Shown one piece after another: positions 1 through 8,846 of a DNA stretch of 64,000 bases. The DNA comes from Novosphingobium arvoryzae (GTDB taxonomy: Bacteria; Pseudomonadota; Alphaproteobacteria; Sphingomonadales; Sphingomonadaceae). The position numbers and the translations under genes are program-made. The stretch lies in the NCBI RefSeq assembly GCF_014652615.1, contig NZ_BMZD01000003.1, positions 513,419 to 577,418 on the forward strand. The letters run 5' to 3'. A model generated the notes under the pieces. It saw nothing but the letters and a program-made list of their open reading frames with translations. It searched no databases and was not told the DNA's origin. Every line of letters starts with the position of its first letter. Within the stretch, counting starts at the first letter, position 1.

Positions 1-465
1 GCGCCACACGATCGTCCGGTCGACCAGCGGCCGCACTCGCCCGCCAGGCAAGCGGTCGATCAGGGCCAGCCGCTCCAGACGGGAGAGCCATTGTTCCATT
101 GCGAGGGGCGGAACCGCAAAGTCGCGGGCTATCTCGTCCGGGCTGTAGCCGCCCAGAATGGTCATGAACAAGAACGAGAGGAACGTGTCGCTGGACAGCG
201 CCCGCTCCTGCGCCAGGGTCAGCTCTTGCGCCAGCCCGGTCACCGGATGCTCGGCCTCGCGCGCCAGGTCTGCCAGCGTCAGGCCGACCAGCGCGGCCAG
301 CCGCTCCAGCCGCTCCAGCGACAGGCCCTTGCCCGCCAGCCAGCGTTTCGCGGTCGCCTCACCAATGGCAAATTCCGCCGCGATGCGCCGCGCGGTCCAC
401 CCTTCGTGCCGCAACGCGCGGCGCAGGATCGCAAGCATGGCGGCGCTTGTGGAATCGGATCGCAT
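1..465 (-). CDS. HTH (XRE-like) transcriptional regulator, partial at left edge
   Basis: Reading the minus strand from an ATG at 465 gives 155 uninterrupted codons that run off the window edge. Residues about 10-60 form a helix-turn-helix: an arginine-rich first helix, then a GEATAKRWLAG recognition segment and a LERLERLAALVGLTLADLAREAE tail split over two helices, typical of Cro/XRE regulators. A second helical segment (about 100-140) could be a winged-helix or dimerisation part. It is divergent from the amidohydrolase operon starting at 607, so it may control that operon. A 7-bp inverted repeat spans its own start codon. The C-terminus is outside the window, so the full domain content is unknown. 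Confidence 0.7.
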   Translation of the reverse strand, partial: MRSDSTSAAMLAILRRALRHEGWTARRIAAEFAIGEATAKRWLAGKGLSLERLERLAALVGLTLADLAREAEHPVTGLAQELTLAQERALSSDTFLSFLFMTILGGYSPDEIARDFAVPPLAMEQWLSRLERLALIDRLPGGRVRPLVDRTIVWR

Positions 466-475
466 AGTGATCCGA
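455..475. promoter_or_regulatory. Inverted repeat over the regulator start codon
   Basis: TCGGATC (455-461) and GATCCGA (469-475) form a perfect 7-bp inverted repeat with a 7-nt spacer that contains the start codon of the divergent HTH gene. A further TGATCCG copy lies near 489. The position suits an autoregulatory operator, but no binding data can be read from sequence. Confidence 0.35.
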
Positions 476-606
476 ATGTCGCGCAAAAATGATCCGTTTG
501 GCAAGCCCTCCATTCGGTGCGAATCCAGCTTCGCGATATGCTCCCCCCTGTCGCGGCCGAGAGTTGTCCAGCAACCCGCCGCAACCTGATGACCTGGGAG
601 AGACAA

Positions 607-2349
607 ATGACTGGCATGCTGATCAAGAACGGAACCGTCGTGGACGGCACTGGCGCCCCGGCCTTTGCGGCCGACGTGCGCGTCCAGGATGGCTTCATCA
701 CCGAAGTCGGCCCGAACCTTGCCCCCAAGGGCGAACGCGTGTTCGACGCGAGTGGCTGCCAGGTGACGCCCGGCTTCATCGAAAGCCATACCCATTACGA
801 CGGCACGATGTGGTGGCAGCCTGATCTGGACCCGCTGCCGGGCTATGGCGCGACGACCATGATCATGGGCAACTGCGGCTTCTCGCCCGCACCGCTGCAC
901 AAATACATGCCCGCCCAGCGCGAAATGGTCGGCATCTTCAGCTTCTTCGAGGATATTCCCGAAGGACCGTTCCTGCAGAACCTGCCGTGGGACTGGAACA
1001 AGTGGTCGGAATACCGCGCTTCGGTCGAGCGCAACGTGAAGGTGCCGCTCAACTACGCCGCCTATACCGGCCACATCGCCATCCGCCTTGCCGCGATGGG
1101 CGTCGAGGCATGGGAGCGCAAGGCAACCCCGGAAGAAATCGCGGTGATGGCCGACCTGCTGGACGACGCGCTGGCCGCCGGCGCGCTCGGCATGTCGGAC
1201 AACATGCACGACCATGACGGACAGAACCGCCCGGTGCCGACCCTGCTGGCCTGCGACGATGAATTCGCCGCCCTGTTCGACGTGATGGAGCGCTATCCCG
1301 GCTGCTGCTATCAGGTGATCGTCGATACCTTCATGCGCATGACCGGCCCGGCCAATCTGGAGCGCCTGTCCAAGCTGCTCGCCGGTCGCCCGATCAAGGT
1401 GCAGATCGCCGGCGCGATCCCCACGCTGGACTTCCAGAAGGGCATCCTGCCAGCCATGCAGGCCAGTGTGAACGCGATGCGCGAAGCCGGCGTGGATGTC
1501 TGGCCGGGCTTTGCCCACGTCTCGCCGACCTCGACGCTCAGCCTCGTCAAGTCGCTAATCTTCGCGCAGTCGAACGACTACGTCTGGCACGAAGTCGTGC
1601 TGGCCGACGACCATGCCGAAAAGGCCCGTCTGCTGGCCGATCCGGACTGGCGCGCCCGCGCCCGCGAAAGCTGGGATACGCAGGCGTGGGATCACTCCCC
1701 GCTCAAGAACCCGCAGGAACTGTTCCTGCTGGATAGCGAGAACGGCACCGGCCCGATTGGCATCACGCTGAAGGAATATGCCGACAGCAAGGGGCTGCAC
1801 CGCAGCGACGCGATGGCGGACTGGATCCTGGCGAACGGCACCCGCTCCACCGTGCACATGGCCCCCTTCCCCAAGGACGAGGCACTGACGATCGAGCTGA
1901 TGCGCGATCCCAAGACCGTCGGTAACATCTCGGACGCGGGCGCGCACTTGCAGATGCTGTGCGGCGGCGGCGAAAACGCCCTGCTGCTGACCCAGTACGT
2001 CCGCGATGAAAAGAAGCTGACGCTGGAAGAGGCCATCCACGTGATGACCGGCAAGCTGGCCCGCCACTTCAACCTGAATGACCGTGGCGTGATCGCACCG
2101 GGCAAGCGCGCCGACATCGCCGTGTTCAACATGGACGAAATCCAGCGCCGCGAAATGGTCAAAGCGCACGACGTGCCCGATGGCCGGGGCGGCACGACCT
2201 GGCGCTTCACCCGCGCGCCGATGCCGACGCGCCTGACGATGGTCAATGGCGTGCCGACTTTCGAAGGCGGCCAGCCAACCGGCGCAATGCCCGGTCAGTT
2301 CCTGTCCCCTGGCAACGATGACACGGCCCTGGCCGTCGCAGCGGAGTAA
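607..2349 (+). CDS. N-acyl-D-amino-acid deacylase-type amidohydrolase (copy 1)
   Basis: A metal-dependent amidohydrolase of the D-aminoacylase group, 580 residues, predicted to hydrolyse an amide or related bond in the cytoplasm. The N-terminal small beta domain is followed by the metal motif HTHYD (H61, H63, D65), a GNCG loop (about 88-91), and a late SDAGAH motif carrying a metal-binding Asp. ATG 607 is chosen over an upstream in-frame ATG at 517 because GGGAGAG lies just upstream and homology to copy 2 (13140-14861) begins here. The stop overlaps the next start (TAATG), so it is co-translated with a COQ4-like gene. The true substrate is unknown; annotation as a D-amino-acid deacylase would be by family only. 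Confidence 0.85.
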   Translation: MTGMLIKNGTVVDGTGAPAFAADVRVQDGFITEVGPNLAPKGERVFDASGCQVTPGFIESHTHYDGTMWWQPDLDPLPGYGATTMIMGNCGFSPAPLHKYMPAQREMVGIFSFFEDIPEGPFLQNLPWDWNKWSEYRASVERNVKVPLNYAAYTGHIAIRLAAMGVEAWERKATPEEIAVMADLLDDALAAGALGMSDNMHDHDGQNRPVPTLLACDDEFAALFDVMERYPGCCYQVIVDTFMRMTGPANLERLSKLLAGRPIKVQIAGAIPTLDFQKGILPAMQASVNAMREAGVDVWPGFAHVSPTSTLSLVKSLIFAQSNDYVWHEVVLADDHAEKARLLADPDWRARARESWDTQAWDHSPLKNPQELFLLDSENGTGPIGITLKEYADSKGLHRSDAMADWILANGTRSTVHMAPFPKDEALTIELMRDPKTVGNISDAGAHLQMLCGGGENALLLTQYVRDEKKLTLEEAIHVMTGKLARHFNLNDRGVIAPGKRADIAVFNMDEIQRREMVKAHDVPDGRGGTTWRFTRAPMPTRLTMVNGVPTFEGGQPTGAMPGQFLSPGNDDTALAVAAE

Positions 2350-3233
2350 TGGCGATGGAAGTCAAGGTTGGCGCCGGAGAGCGCGAATACTTCAACGGGG
2401 CGATCCGCAAGGTCGAAACCGAAAGCTCGGTGCTGGTCAGCAACTCCGCCTATCTCAACAATGCGGAGCTGCGCCACCTGATCGCGCAGGAAATGCTGCG
2501 CCGCAACGGATCGGACCTGCCCAATACCGCCTTCATCCCCGAAGTCGCCCAGATCCTGATGACGCTGGAAGACTGGGGCCGGATCATGGCCCTGTTCGAG
2601 GAGGAAAAGGCCCGCCTGCCCCGCTTTGCCGAGTGGTGCGAGCGCAAATCGCTGGCCGATTTCAAGAAGGACGAGGTGAAGGACTGCGCCCCCGGCACGC
2701 TGGGGGCCGCGCTCCACGATTTCATGGTCAACAGCGGCTATGAACTCGACATCTTCTACCGCGAAATCCAGGTGGTGAACGACCTGACCTATTACCTGCG
2801 CCAGACCGCGCTGACCCATGATATCGAGCATATCGTGTCAGGTTTCGGCCCGAACCACGGCGGGGAAATCGCGCTGCTCAACGCCAACATGCACAGCAAG
2901 GCGCGCTATTTCCATCCGGAACTGGCCGCGTTCTTCAGCCGCGTGCAGAGCTATCTCAAGGCCAAGACGATCATGAAGGACGGCCTCTATTACGCAGAGG
3001 CCGCCGCGCTGAACCTTGAGGCCGAGTATCAGGGCGCCGTGCAGGGTCGCAACTGGAAGTATCCGCTGATGCTGGCCGACTGGCGCGGCATGGTCGACTG
3101 GCAGATCGCCGACATCCGCGAGGAACTGGGCATCAACCCGGTCCCCGCGCCAGACCTGTGGGCCGACACCAACCGGCTCTGCGACGAAGGCGATGCCAAC
3201 TATGGCATGCCGCTGATGCAGGCCGCCGAATAG
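2349..3233 (+). CDS. COQ4-like protein (copy 1)
   Basis: Related to COQ4, the ubiquinone-pathway protein linked to oxidative decarboxylation of the ring. The COQ4 zinc-ligand pattern HDxxHx11E is present exactly: H157, D158, H161, E173. At 294 residues it is somewhat longer than typical COQ4 (about 220-260). It starts at the A of the upstream stop codon (TAATG), so it is translationally coupled to the amidohydrolase. A second homologue sits at 12304, also beside an amidohydrolase. Because it sits in a catabolic cluster and there are two copies, a dedicated catabolic reaction is more likely than ubiquinone synthesis, but this is inference. Confidence 0.8.
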   Translation: MAMEVKVGAGEREYFNGAIRKVETESSVLVSNSAYLNNAELRHLIAQEMLRRNGSDLPNTAFIPEVAQILMTLEDWGRIMALFEEEKARLPRFAEWCERKSLADFKKDEVKDCAPGTLGAALHDFMVNSGYELDIFYREIQVVNDLTYYLRQTALTHDIEHIVSGFGPNHGGEIALLNANMHSKARYFHPELAAFFSRVQSYLKAKTIMKDGLYYAEAAALNLEAEYQGAVQGRNWKYPLMLADWRGMVDWQIADIREELGINPVPAPDLWADTNRLCDEGDANYGMPLMQAAE

Positions 3234-3259
3234 GGCCGGAACAGCATCGGACATGCATC

Positions 3260-3291
3260 AGGGCGTCTATCCCCGGCGGGATTGACGCCCT
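3260..3291 (+). terminator. Hairpin after COQ4-like copy 1
   Basis: AGGGCGTC (3260-3267) pairs with GACGCCCT (3284-3291) in an 8-bp stem with a 16-nt loop, followed by GTTTG. It lies between the COQ4-like gene and the SDR gene. It could end or attenuate the first transcript; the T tract is poor. Confidence 0.35.
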
Positions 3292-3350
3292 GTTTGCGGT
3301 CTGAAATGCCCTGCAACCAACGATTATCTGGTTTTATCGGGAGAATGAGC

Positions 3351-4109
3351 ATGCGCGGTCTGGCAGGCAAGGTGGGCATCGTCGCGGGCGGTGCACGCGG
3401 GATCGGCGCGGCAACGGCACGGCGACTGGCGCAGGAAGGCGCGCATGTCGTGATCGGCGACCTGCTGGTCGAACAGGCTGAGGAAACCGCCGAGGCCATT
3501 CGCGCCGCCGGTGGTTCTGCCCTTGCCGTGGCGCTGGATGGCACGAATGCGGATTCGCAAGCCGCCATCGTCGCCGCCGCCAAGGAAGCGTTCGGCGGGC
3601 TGGATTTCTATCACTCCAATCTCGCGGGCGGCACTGGCGGCGATATCGACGCGCTCGACTGCCCGGTCGAGGTGCTCGACAACAGCTTTGCGATCAACAC
3701 CAAGAGCCATTTCCTGGCGACCCAGGCCGCCCTGCCCTCGATCATCGCACGCGGCGGCGGGGCGATGATCTATACCTCCAGCGGCGCAGCGACCGGCGGC
3801 GCGGCCTGGCAGGTTGCCTATCCGATGACCAAGAACGCGATCCACCCGCTCGCCCGCCATGTCGCGGCGCGCTATGGCAAGCAGGGCGTGCGTGCGAACG
3901 TGATCTGCCCCGGCCTGGTGCTGACCGAAGCGGTCAAGATCCACCTGACCGACGAATATGTCGAAAAGGGCCTGAAGGCGATCCCGCACACCCGCCTGGG
4001 CCAGCCGGAAGACATTGCCGCCGCCGTCACCTTCCTCGCCTCTGAAGATGGCGCGTGGGTCAACGGGCAGGTCTGGCACATCAATGGTGGAGCGCAAATG
4101 CGTGACTGA
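3351..4109 (+). CDS. SDR family oxidoreductase
   Basis: A 252-residue classical short-chain dehydrogenase/reductase, expected to oxidise or reduce an alcohol/ketone with NAD(P)(H). The Rossmann motif AGGARGIG is at 12-19, the catalytic Ser at about 143/144, and the YxxxK pair is Y157/K161. The usual NNAG motif is replaced by SNLAGG (about 89-94). Start ATG 3351 is preferred over 3345 and 3282 because GGGAGA (3339-3344) has a 6-nt spacing to 3351. The end overlaps the start of the MFS gene, suggesting an operon. Specificity cannot be read from the sequence. Confidence 0.85.
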   Translation: MRGLAGKVGIVAGGARGIGAATARRLAQEGAHVVIGDLLVEQAEETAEAIRAAGGSALAVALDGTNADSQAAIVAAAKEAFGGLDFYHSNLAGGTGGDIDALDCPVEVLDNSFAINTKSHFLATQAALPSIIARGGGAMIYTSSGAATGGAAWQVAYPMTKNAIHPLARHVAARYGKQGVRANVICPGLVLTEAVKIHLTDEYVEKGLKAIPHTRLGQPEDIAAAVTFLASEDGAWVNGQVWHINGGAQMRD

Positions 4110-5385
4110 CCGGGCCACTGAAACGCATAATGCTCCGGGGCGCGCGCCAACCAATGCCTGGCTTGTGCTGGCGCTGCTCTTGGCGATCTACATCTTCAAC
4201 TTTGCCGACCGCTATCTGATCACCGGCCTCGTCGGTCCGATCAAGGCCGAATTCGGTCTGGGCGACGACTTCATGGGCCTGCTGATGGGGCCGGCGTTCG
4301 TCGCGCTTTATGTCTTCGCGGGCGTGCCCATTGCGCGGCTGGCAGACCGCAAGTCGCGGATCGCCATCATTGCCGCGGGCTGCGTGGTGTGGAGCGCCGC
4401 CACCGTCGCAACCGGTCTGGCGACCGGCCCCGTCTCGCTTGCACTGGCGCGGGTTGCGGTAGGTATTGGCGAAGCCGCCTTTGCCGCCCCGGCCTATTCG
4501 CTGCTGGCGGATTACTTTCCGGTTGAAAAGCGGGGCCGCGCCTTCGCGATCCTCGGCCTTGCGACCTATTTCGGGCAGATCGCCGGACAAGCCGGCGGCC
4601 CTGCCATCGCCGCGCTCTATGACTGGCGCACGGCGTTCTTTGCGATGGGCATTCCCGGCGTGTTGCTGGGGGCGCTGGCCGTGCTGACCATTCGCGAACC
4701 GGCGCGGACCGTGCCGGTCAAGGCCGTCCCGGCCATCCCGTTCGGCCAGATGCTTGGTCACTTGCGCCGCGCGCCGTCCTATGTGCTGATGATGATCGGC
4801 ATGGGGCTGGGTTCGCTGTCTGGCGTCGCCTTCGGCTATTGGGGCCCGGAACTCTTCACGCGCAGCTTCGGCATCGACCCGACCGTCGCCAAGACCGCGT
4901 TCGCGGTCAATTTCGGGATGGCCGGCCTGGTCGGGATGCTGCTGTTCGGCACGCTGTCCGACAAGCTGACCACGCGGGGCCGCGAATGGCCGATCCGCCT
5001 GACCGCCGCCGCCATGGCATCGGCCACGGCGTGCATCCTGCTGGTCACATGGTCGGACACCTTCGGCATGGCAACCGCGCTGGCGATCCCGTCGGGGCTG
5101 CTGGGCGGTGGCTGGGCGGTCGGCGTGCTGTCGAGTCTGCAATACATCCTGCCCGAACGCTTCCGTGCCACCGCGACGGCCAGCTTCATCATGGTCACGA
5201 CCTTGCTGGGCTATTTCGTCGGCCCCTGGCTGACCGGGGCGGTCAGTCAGGCGCTGGGCGGCGATGCCTGGTCGCTGCAAGTCGGGCTGTCGGTAGCGAT
5301 CCCGCTGGGCTTCGTCGGCGCCCTGTGCTGCCTGCTCGCCGCGCGCACGCTGGAGCGTGACCGCGCAGCCCTGTCAGACGCCTGA
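4102..5385 (+). CDS. MFS transporter (spinster-like)
   Basis: A 12-helix major facilitator superfamily permease of about 427 residues. The N-terminal half has the FADRYLITG segment in helix 1 and the loop motif RLADRKSR between helices 2 and 3, as in the spinster-type transporters common in sphingomonads. It probably imports or exports the cluster's substrate or an intermediate. The start is uncertain: GTG 4102 has GGTGGAG (4086-4092) nine bases upstream and overlaps the SDR stop; ATG 4084 is the alternative. An antisense SDR gene converges on it. Confidence 0.85.
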   Translation: MTDRATETHNAPGRAPTNAWLVLALLLAIYIFNFADRYLITGLVGPIKAEFGLGDDFMGLLMGPAFVALYVFAGVPIARLADRKSRIAIIAAGCVVWSAATVATGLATGPVSLALARVAVGIGEAAFAAPAYSLLADYFPVEKRGRAFAILGLATYFGQIAGQAGGPAIAALYDWRTAFFAMGIPGVLLGALAVLTIREPARTVPVKAVPAIPFGQMLGHLRRAPSYVLMMIGMGLGSLSGVAFGYWGPELFTRSFGIDPTVAKTAFAVNFGMAGLVGMLLFGTLSDKLTTRGREWPIRLTAAAMASATACILLVTWSDTFGMATALAIPSGLLGGGWAVGVLSSLQYILPERFRATATASFIMVTTLLGYFVGPWLTGAVSQALGGDAWSLQVGLSVAIPLGFVGALCCLLAARTLERDRAALSDA

Positions 5386-5480
5386 TCCACTGGGTTGAAC
5401 GCGCAACCGGCCCGCTCCCCGGCCCGGCCACCCCTCGATTACGATCGCGGGGCGGCTGGCTGGAGGGCGGGCCGATAGCG

Positions 5481-5500
5481 CAGTTGCTTCAGTGCAACTG
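5481..5500. terminator. Hairpin between convergent genes
   Basis: CAGTTGC (5481-5487) and GCAACTG (5494-5500) form a perfect 7-bp stem with a 6-nt loop in the gap between the convergent MFS and SDR genes. There is no T tract on either strand, so termination is only suggested by position. Confidence 0.35.
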
Positions 5501-5509
5501 AACCAGCGC

Positions 5510-6295
5510 CTAGGCCGTCGGCTTGGGCGATCCGGGGAGCCCCATGTAATAGTGCCCGGCATTCAACCCACCATCGACCGACAGTTCCGTGCCCATGCAG
5601 TAGCGCGCGTCTTCCGACGCGAGATAGGCTGCCGCCGCGCCGATGTCCTTGGGCTCGCCCGCATACTGCGCGGGATAGATCCAGTAGCCCTTGTCGTAGG
5701 TGGCCTTGTCCACGTTCATCGGGTTCGCCAGCGGGGTATAGATCCCGCCCGGATGGATCGAGTTCACGCGAATTCCGCGCGGCCCCAGTTCCAGCGCAAG
5801 CGCCTTGGTCAGCCCGCGCACCGCAAACTTCGTGGCACAATAGACCGATACGGCATTGGCCCCGGAGATCCCGTCAGCCGAACTCATGTTGACGATGGCA
5901 CCGCCCCCGGCGCGCTCGATCGCGGGGATCGCCAGCTGGCAACCGATGATCACGCCGTTGAGGTTGACGTTGATCAGGGTCGCGATCTCGCTTTCCGAGT
6001 AATCCTCGAACCCGCGGAAGAACAGCACGCCCGCATTGTTGACCAGCGTGTCGAGCTTGCCGAACCGCGCCTCGGTGGCGGCGATCACGGCGCTCCATTC
6101 CGACCGGCTGGTCACGTCGTGGTGATGGAAAGCGGCATTTGCGCCCAGTTCATCGGCCAGCGCCTGACCGGGCGCGTCGAGGATGTCGGTGATCATCACC
6201 CGCGCCCCTTCGGCGATGAACCGCCGCACGATCCCTTCGCCAATCCCGCGCGCACCGCCCGTCACGATGGCAACCTTGCCCTCCAGCCTGTTCAT
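5510..6295 (-). CDS. SDR family oxidoreductase, hydroxysteroid-dehydrogenase-like
   Basis: A 261-residue classical SDR. The cofactor motif TGGARGIG is at 12-19, NNAG at 86-89, the catalytic Ser at 139, and Y152/K156 form YxxxK. The layout resembles 3-alpha/20-beta-hydroxysteroid-dehydrogenase-like SDRs, which act on bulky secondary alcohols; that specificity is inference. Start ATG 6295 follows AGCAGGGA, so the upstream extension to 6358 is unlikely. It is divergent from the esterase gene at 6452, with which it probably shares a control region. Confidence 0.85.
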   Translation of the reverse strand: MNRLEGKVAIVTGGARGIGEGIVRRFIAEGARVMITDILDAPGQALADELGANAAFHHHDVTSRSEWSAVIAATEARFGKLDTLVNNAGVLFFRGFEDYSESEIATLINVNLNGVIIGCQLAIPAIERAGGGAIVNMSSADGISGANAVSVYCATKFAVRGLTKALALELGPRGIRVNSIHPGGIYTPLANPMNVDKATYDKGYWIYPAQYAGEPKDIGAAAAYLASEDARYCMGTELSVDGGLNAGHYYMGLPGSPKPTA

Positions 6296-6451
6296 TCCCT
6301 GCTCTCCCACTCGATTCGTCGCCAGATCATGGCTGGCGCAGCGGCCAGCAATACGCAATCATGGCGACGAAACATAACCCGTTCGGGTAACGCGAATCAC
6401 ATCGCGCTGCCCGTAACGCAAATCGACAACAGGATCGGGAGAGTTCCACCC

Positions 6452-7378
6452 ATGCCGCTTAACCCCCAGGTCGAAGCCCTGCTCGCGATGTTCGCGGCCA
6501 TGCCCGCGTGGGACTATGCCACCCTGACCGCGCCCGAACTGCGCGCGGTGAACGACAACCCGATGGCCTTTGGCGAACCGCCTGCAGTGGCGCGGGTAGA
6601 GGATCTGGCGCTTGATCTGCCGGGGCGGACCCTGCCTGCCCGGCTCTACGTTCCCGGCGATGCCGCCAATCCCGCACCGCTGGTGGTATTCTATCACGGC
6701 GGCGGCTGGGTGATCGGCACGCTGGAAACCCACGATGCAACCTGCCGCGCGCTCGCGCGGGCCAGCGGTGCGGCGGTGCTCTCGGTCGGCTACAGGCTTG
6801 CCCCCGAACATCCCTACCCCGCCCCGGTCGACGATTGCTACGACGCGCTGGTCTGGGCGGCCGCCCATGCGGACGAACTCGGCTGTGATCCCCGGCGGCT
6901 CGCCGTCGCCGGCGACAGCGCAGGCGGCAACCTCTCGGCGGCGGTGTCGATCATGGCGCGCGATCGCGGCGGGCCGGCGCTGCGCCATCAATTGCTGATC
7001 TATCCGGTAACCGACGACGACTTTTCGCTGCCGTCCTATGCCGAGAATGGCGGCGGGGACTTCTTCCTGAGCAACGCCATGATGCGCTGGTTCTGGGACC
7101 GCTATCTGGGCGATGTTGCCGATGCCCCGCTGGCCCGGGTCGGGCGCACCCCGGACCTGTCCGGCCTGCCTTCCGCCACTGTCATCACCGCCGAATTCGA
7201 TCCGCTGCGCGATGAGGGCATGGCCTATGCGGCGCGGCTGGAACAGGCCGGCATTGCCGTGGACGCTGCAGTTGCGCCGGGGATGATCCACGGCTTCTTC
7301 TCGATGTTCCAGGCCGTTCCGGATGCGCTGCCCTGGATCGAGCGAGCGGGAGCAAATCTGGCACGCGCGCTCGATTGA
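6452..7378 (+). CDS. Alpha/beta hydrolase, HSL (hormone-sensitive lipase) type esterase
   Basis: A 308-residue carboxylesterase/lactonase-like hydrolase of the HSL group. The oxyanion-hole motif HGGGW is at 82-86, the nucleophile elbow GDSAGG has S156, the acid is D250 (EFDPLRDE) and the base is H280 (GMIHGF), so the catalytic triad is complete. ATG 6452 has GGGAGAG about 9 bases upstream; the long upstream in-frame extension overlaps the divergent SDR antisense and is rejected. It may hydrolyse an ester or lactone in the cluster's pathway, for example one made by a monooxygenase. Confidence 0.88.
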   Translation: MPLNPQVEALLAMFAAMPAWDYATLTAPELRAVNDNPMAFGEPPAVARVEDLALDLPGRTLPARLYVPGDAANPAPLVVFYHGGGWVIGTLETHDATCRALARASGAAVLSVGYRLAPEHPYPAPVDDCYDALVWAAAHADELGCDPRRLAVAGDSAGGNLSAAVSIMARDRGGPALRHQLLIYPVTDDDFSLPSYAENGGGDFFLSNAMMRWFWDRYLGDVADAPLARVGRTPDLSGLPSATVITAEFDPLRDEGMAYAARLEQAGIAVDAAVAPGMIHGFFSMFQAVPDALPWIERAGANLARALD

Positions 7379-7562
7379 GCGGCCGGCAAGGTGCGCAGGC
7401 ATGCCCCACCACCGGGACTATTCATTCATATGCGTAACACAATGTGCCATATGGTGCGCAAAGACAGCCCCCTTTGCGTGTTGCCCGGAGCAATCCGCTA
7501 GGCTATGATCGTTACATTACGAATGAAGGCCCCTCAGGCGGCTTCGGGAGAAAGACTTTCAC

Positions 7563-8642
7563 ATGGCAAAGACCGCTGACTACGCCTTGGGCGAATACAC
7601 CTATCCGCGCGGCTGGTTCATGATCGGCACCTCGGCCGATGCCACCACCACGCCTGCCGCCGTGCGCTACTTCGGCGAGGACATGGTGATGTATCGCGGC
7701 GAAAGCGGAAAGGTCTTCCTGATCGAGGCCTATTGCCCGCACATGGGCACGCACCTGGCCAAGAACACGTCGTCCTATGTCGTGGTCGACAAGAAGCACG
7801 TCGAGGGCGATGGCATCCGTTGCCCGTATCACGCCTGGCGCTTTGGCCCGGACGGCCAGTGCGACGATATCCCCTACTCGCCGGTCAAGCCGCCTAAGGC
7901 CGCCTGCGTGAAGAGCTGGAAGGTCGTGGAACGCGCGGGTTGCCTCTGGACCTGGTACGATCCGGAAAACGGCCTGCCCGACTACGAACTGCCCGCGTTC
8001 GAGCAGTGGGATAAGCCCAGCTGGGTCAACTGGAACGTCGAATGCCTCGGCGAACTGGCCTGCCACCCGCAGGAAGTGGTCGATAACATGGCTGACAAGG
8101 GCCACCTGGAACCGGTTCACGGCTCCATCGACATGATCCAGTTCGAGAACGAGTTCGACGGCATCCTGGTCCGCCAGATCCTCACCGCCGGCCACAAGAC
8201 GCTGGCTGGTTCGGGCGCGGAGCCGATGACCAACGACACCTGGTACACCGGCCCCGGCATCCTGCAATCGACCATGATCGGCGAATACCCGTCGCACATG
8301 TTGATCGCCCATACCCCGGTCGACGATGGCGTGATCAAGGTGTGGTATGGCCTGTTCGTGAAGGTCAAGAACGACCAGCCGACCGATGCCGACCGCGAAC
8401 TGGCGCGCGGCTATGAACAGGCCGGCGTTGCCGCGTTTGCGCAGGACTTTGAAATCTGGGCCAACAAGCGCCCCTGCATCAATCCGCTGATGGTGCGCGG
8501 CGACGGTCCGTTCGACAAGGTGCGCATCTGGTATAAGCAGTTCTACAACCCGCGGGCGCGCGCCGGTGAATTCCAGAACCGCGTCAACGGCCGTTACGTC
8601 ACGCGCGGTACCCAGCAGGCGCCGTGGGACACGGCTGCGTAA
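7563..8642 (+). CDS. Rieske non-haem iron oxygenase, KshA-like oxygenase component
   Basis: A 359-residue aromatic-ring/steroid-type Rieske oxygenase. The [2Fe-2S] ligands are C58/H60 (CPH) and C87/H90 (CPYH). The mononuclear iron site has N175, D178, H181 and H186 (DxxHxxxxH), and a QDFEIWANK segment near 294-302 probably gives the third iron ligand (about D295). The iron-site pattern and the last motif resemble 3-ketosteroid 9-alpha-hydroxylase KshA, so a polycyclic or terpenoid substrate is a fair guess. The ferredoxin reductase partner is not visible nearby. It starts after GGGAGAAAG, and a hairpin follows the gene. Confidence 0.85.
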   Translation: MAKTADYALGEYTYPRGWFMIGTSADATTTPAAVRYFGEDMVMYRGESGKVFLIEAYCPHMGTHLAKNTSSYVVVDKKHVEGDGIRCPYHAWRFGPDGQCDDIPYSPVKPPKAACVKSWKVVERAGCLWTWYDPENGLPDYELPAFEQWDKPSWVNWNVECLGELACHPQEVVDNMADKGHLEPVHGSIDMIQFENEFDGILVRQILTAGHKTLAGSGAEPMTNDTWYTGPGILQSTMIGEYPSHMLIAHTPVDDGVIKVWYGLFVKVKNDQPTDADRELARGYEQAGVAAFAQDFEIWANKRPCINPLMVRGDGPFDKVRIWYKQFYNPRARAGEFQNRVNGRYVTRGTQQAPWDTAA

Positions 8643-8647
8643 TCGTC

Positions 8648-8678
8648 GGCGATGGCATGAACCCATTGTGCCATCGCC
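8648..8678 (+). terminator. Hairpin after the Rieske gene
   Basis: GGCGATGGCA (8648-8657) pairs perfectly with TGCCATCGCC (8669-8678), 10 bp with an 11-nt loop, six bases past the stop of the oxygenase gene. A T-rich stretch follows only after about 12 bases. Confidence 0.5.
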
Positions 8679-8757
8679 TCAACCCGCGATTTTGAGGCCT
8701 CGAAGTTCAGACAGGAACATTTTCGGCCTTATTATCAGCTGATCCACTTTTGTTTGC

Positions 8758-8781
8758 GTAGAACAATTTGACGAGTTCTAC
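8758..8781. promoter_or_regulatory. Inverted repeat upstream of the TonB receptor
   Basis: GTAGAAC (8758-8764) and GTTCTAC (8775-8781) form a perfect 7-bp inverted repeat with a 10-nt spacer, about 65 bases before the receptor start. Size and place fit an operator for a dimeric regulator. No cognate regulator can be assigned. Confidence 0.35.
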
Positions 8782-8846
8782 GAACTTTGACAGGCTCCCC
8801 TTCTAAGGACAGCACCAAGCCTGTCCGGTGAAGGAGAGGGCAGAAA

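Noticed and set aside
5492..6451. Upstream extension of the esterase frame
   Set aside because: It runs antisense through the SDR gene; the ribosome site and HSL family homology begin at 6452.
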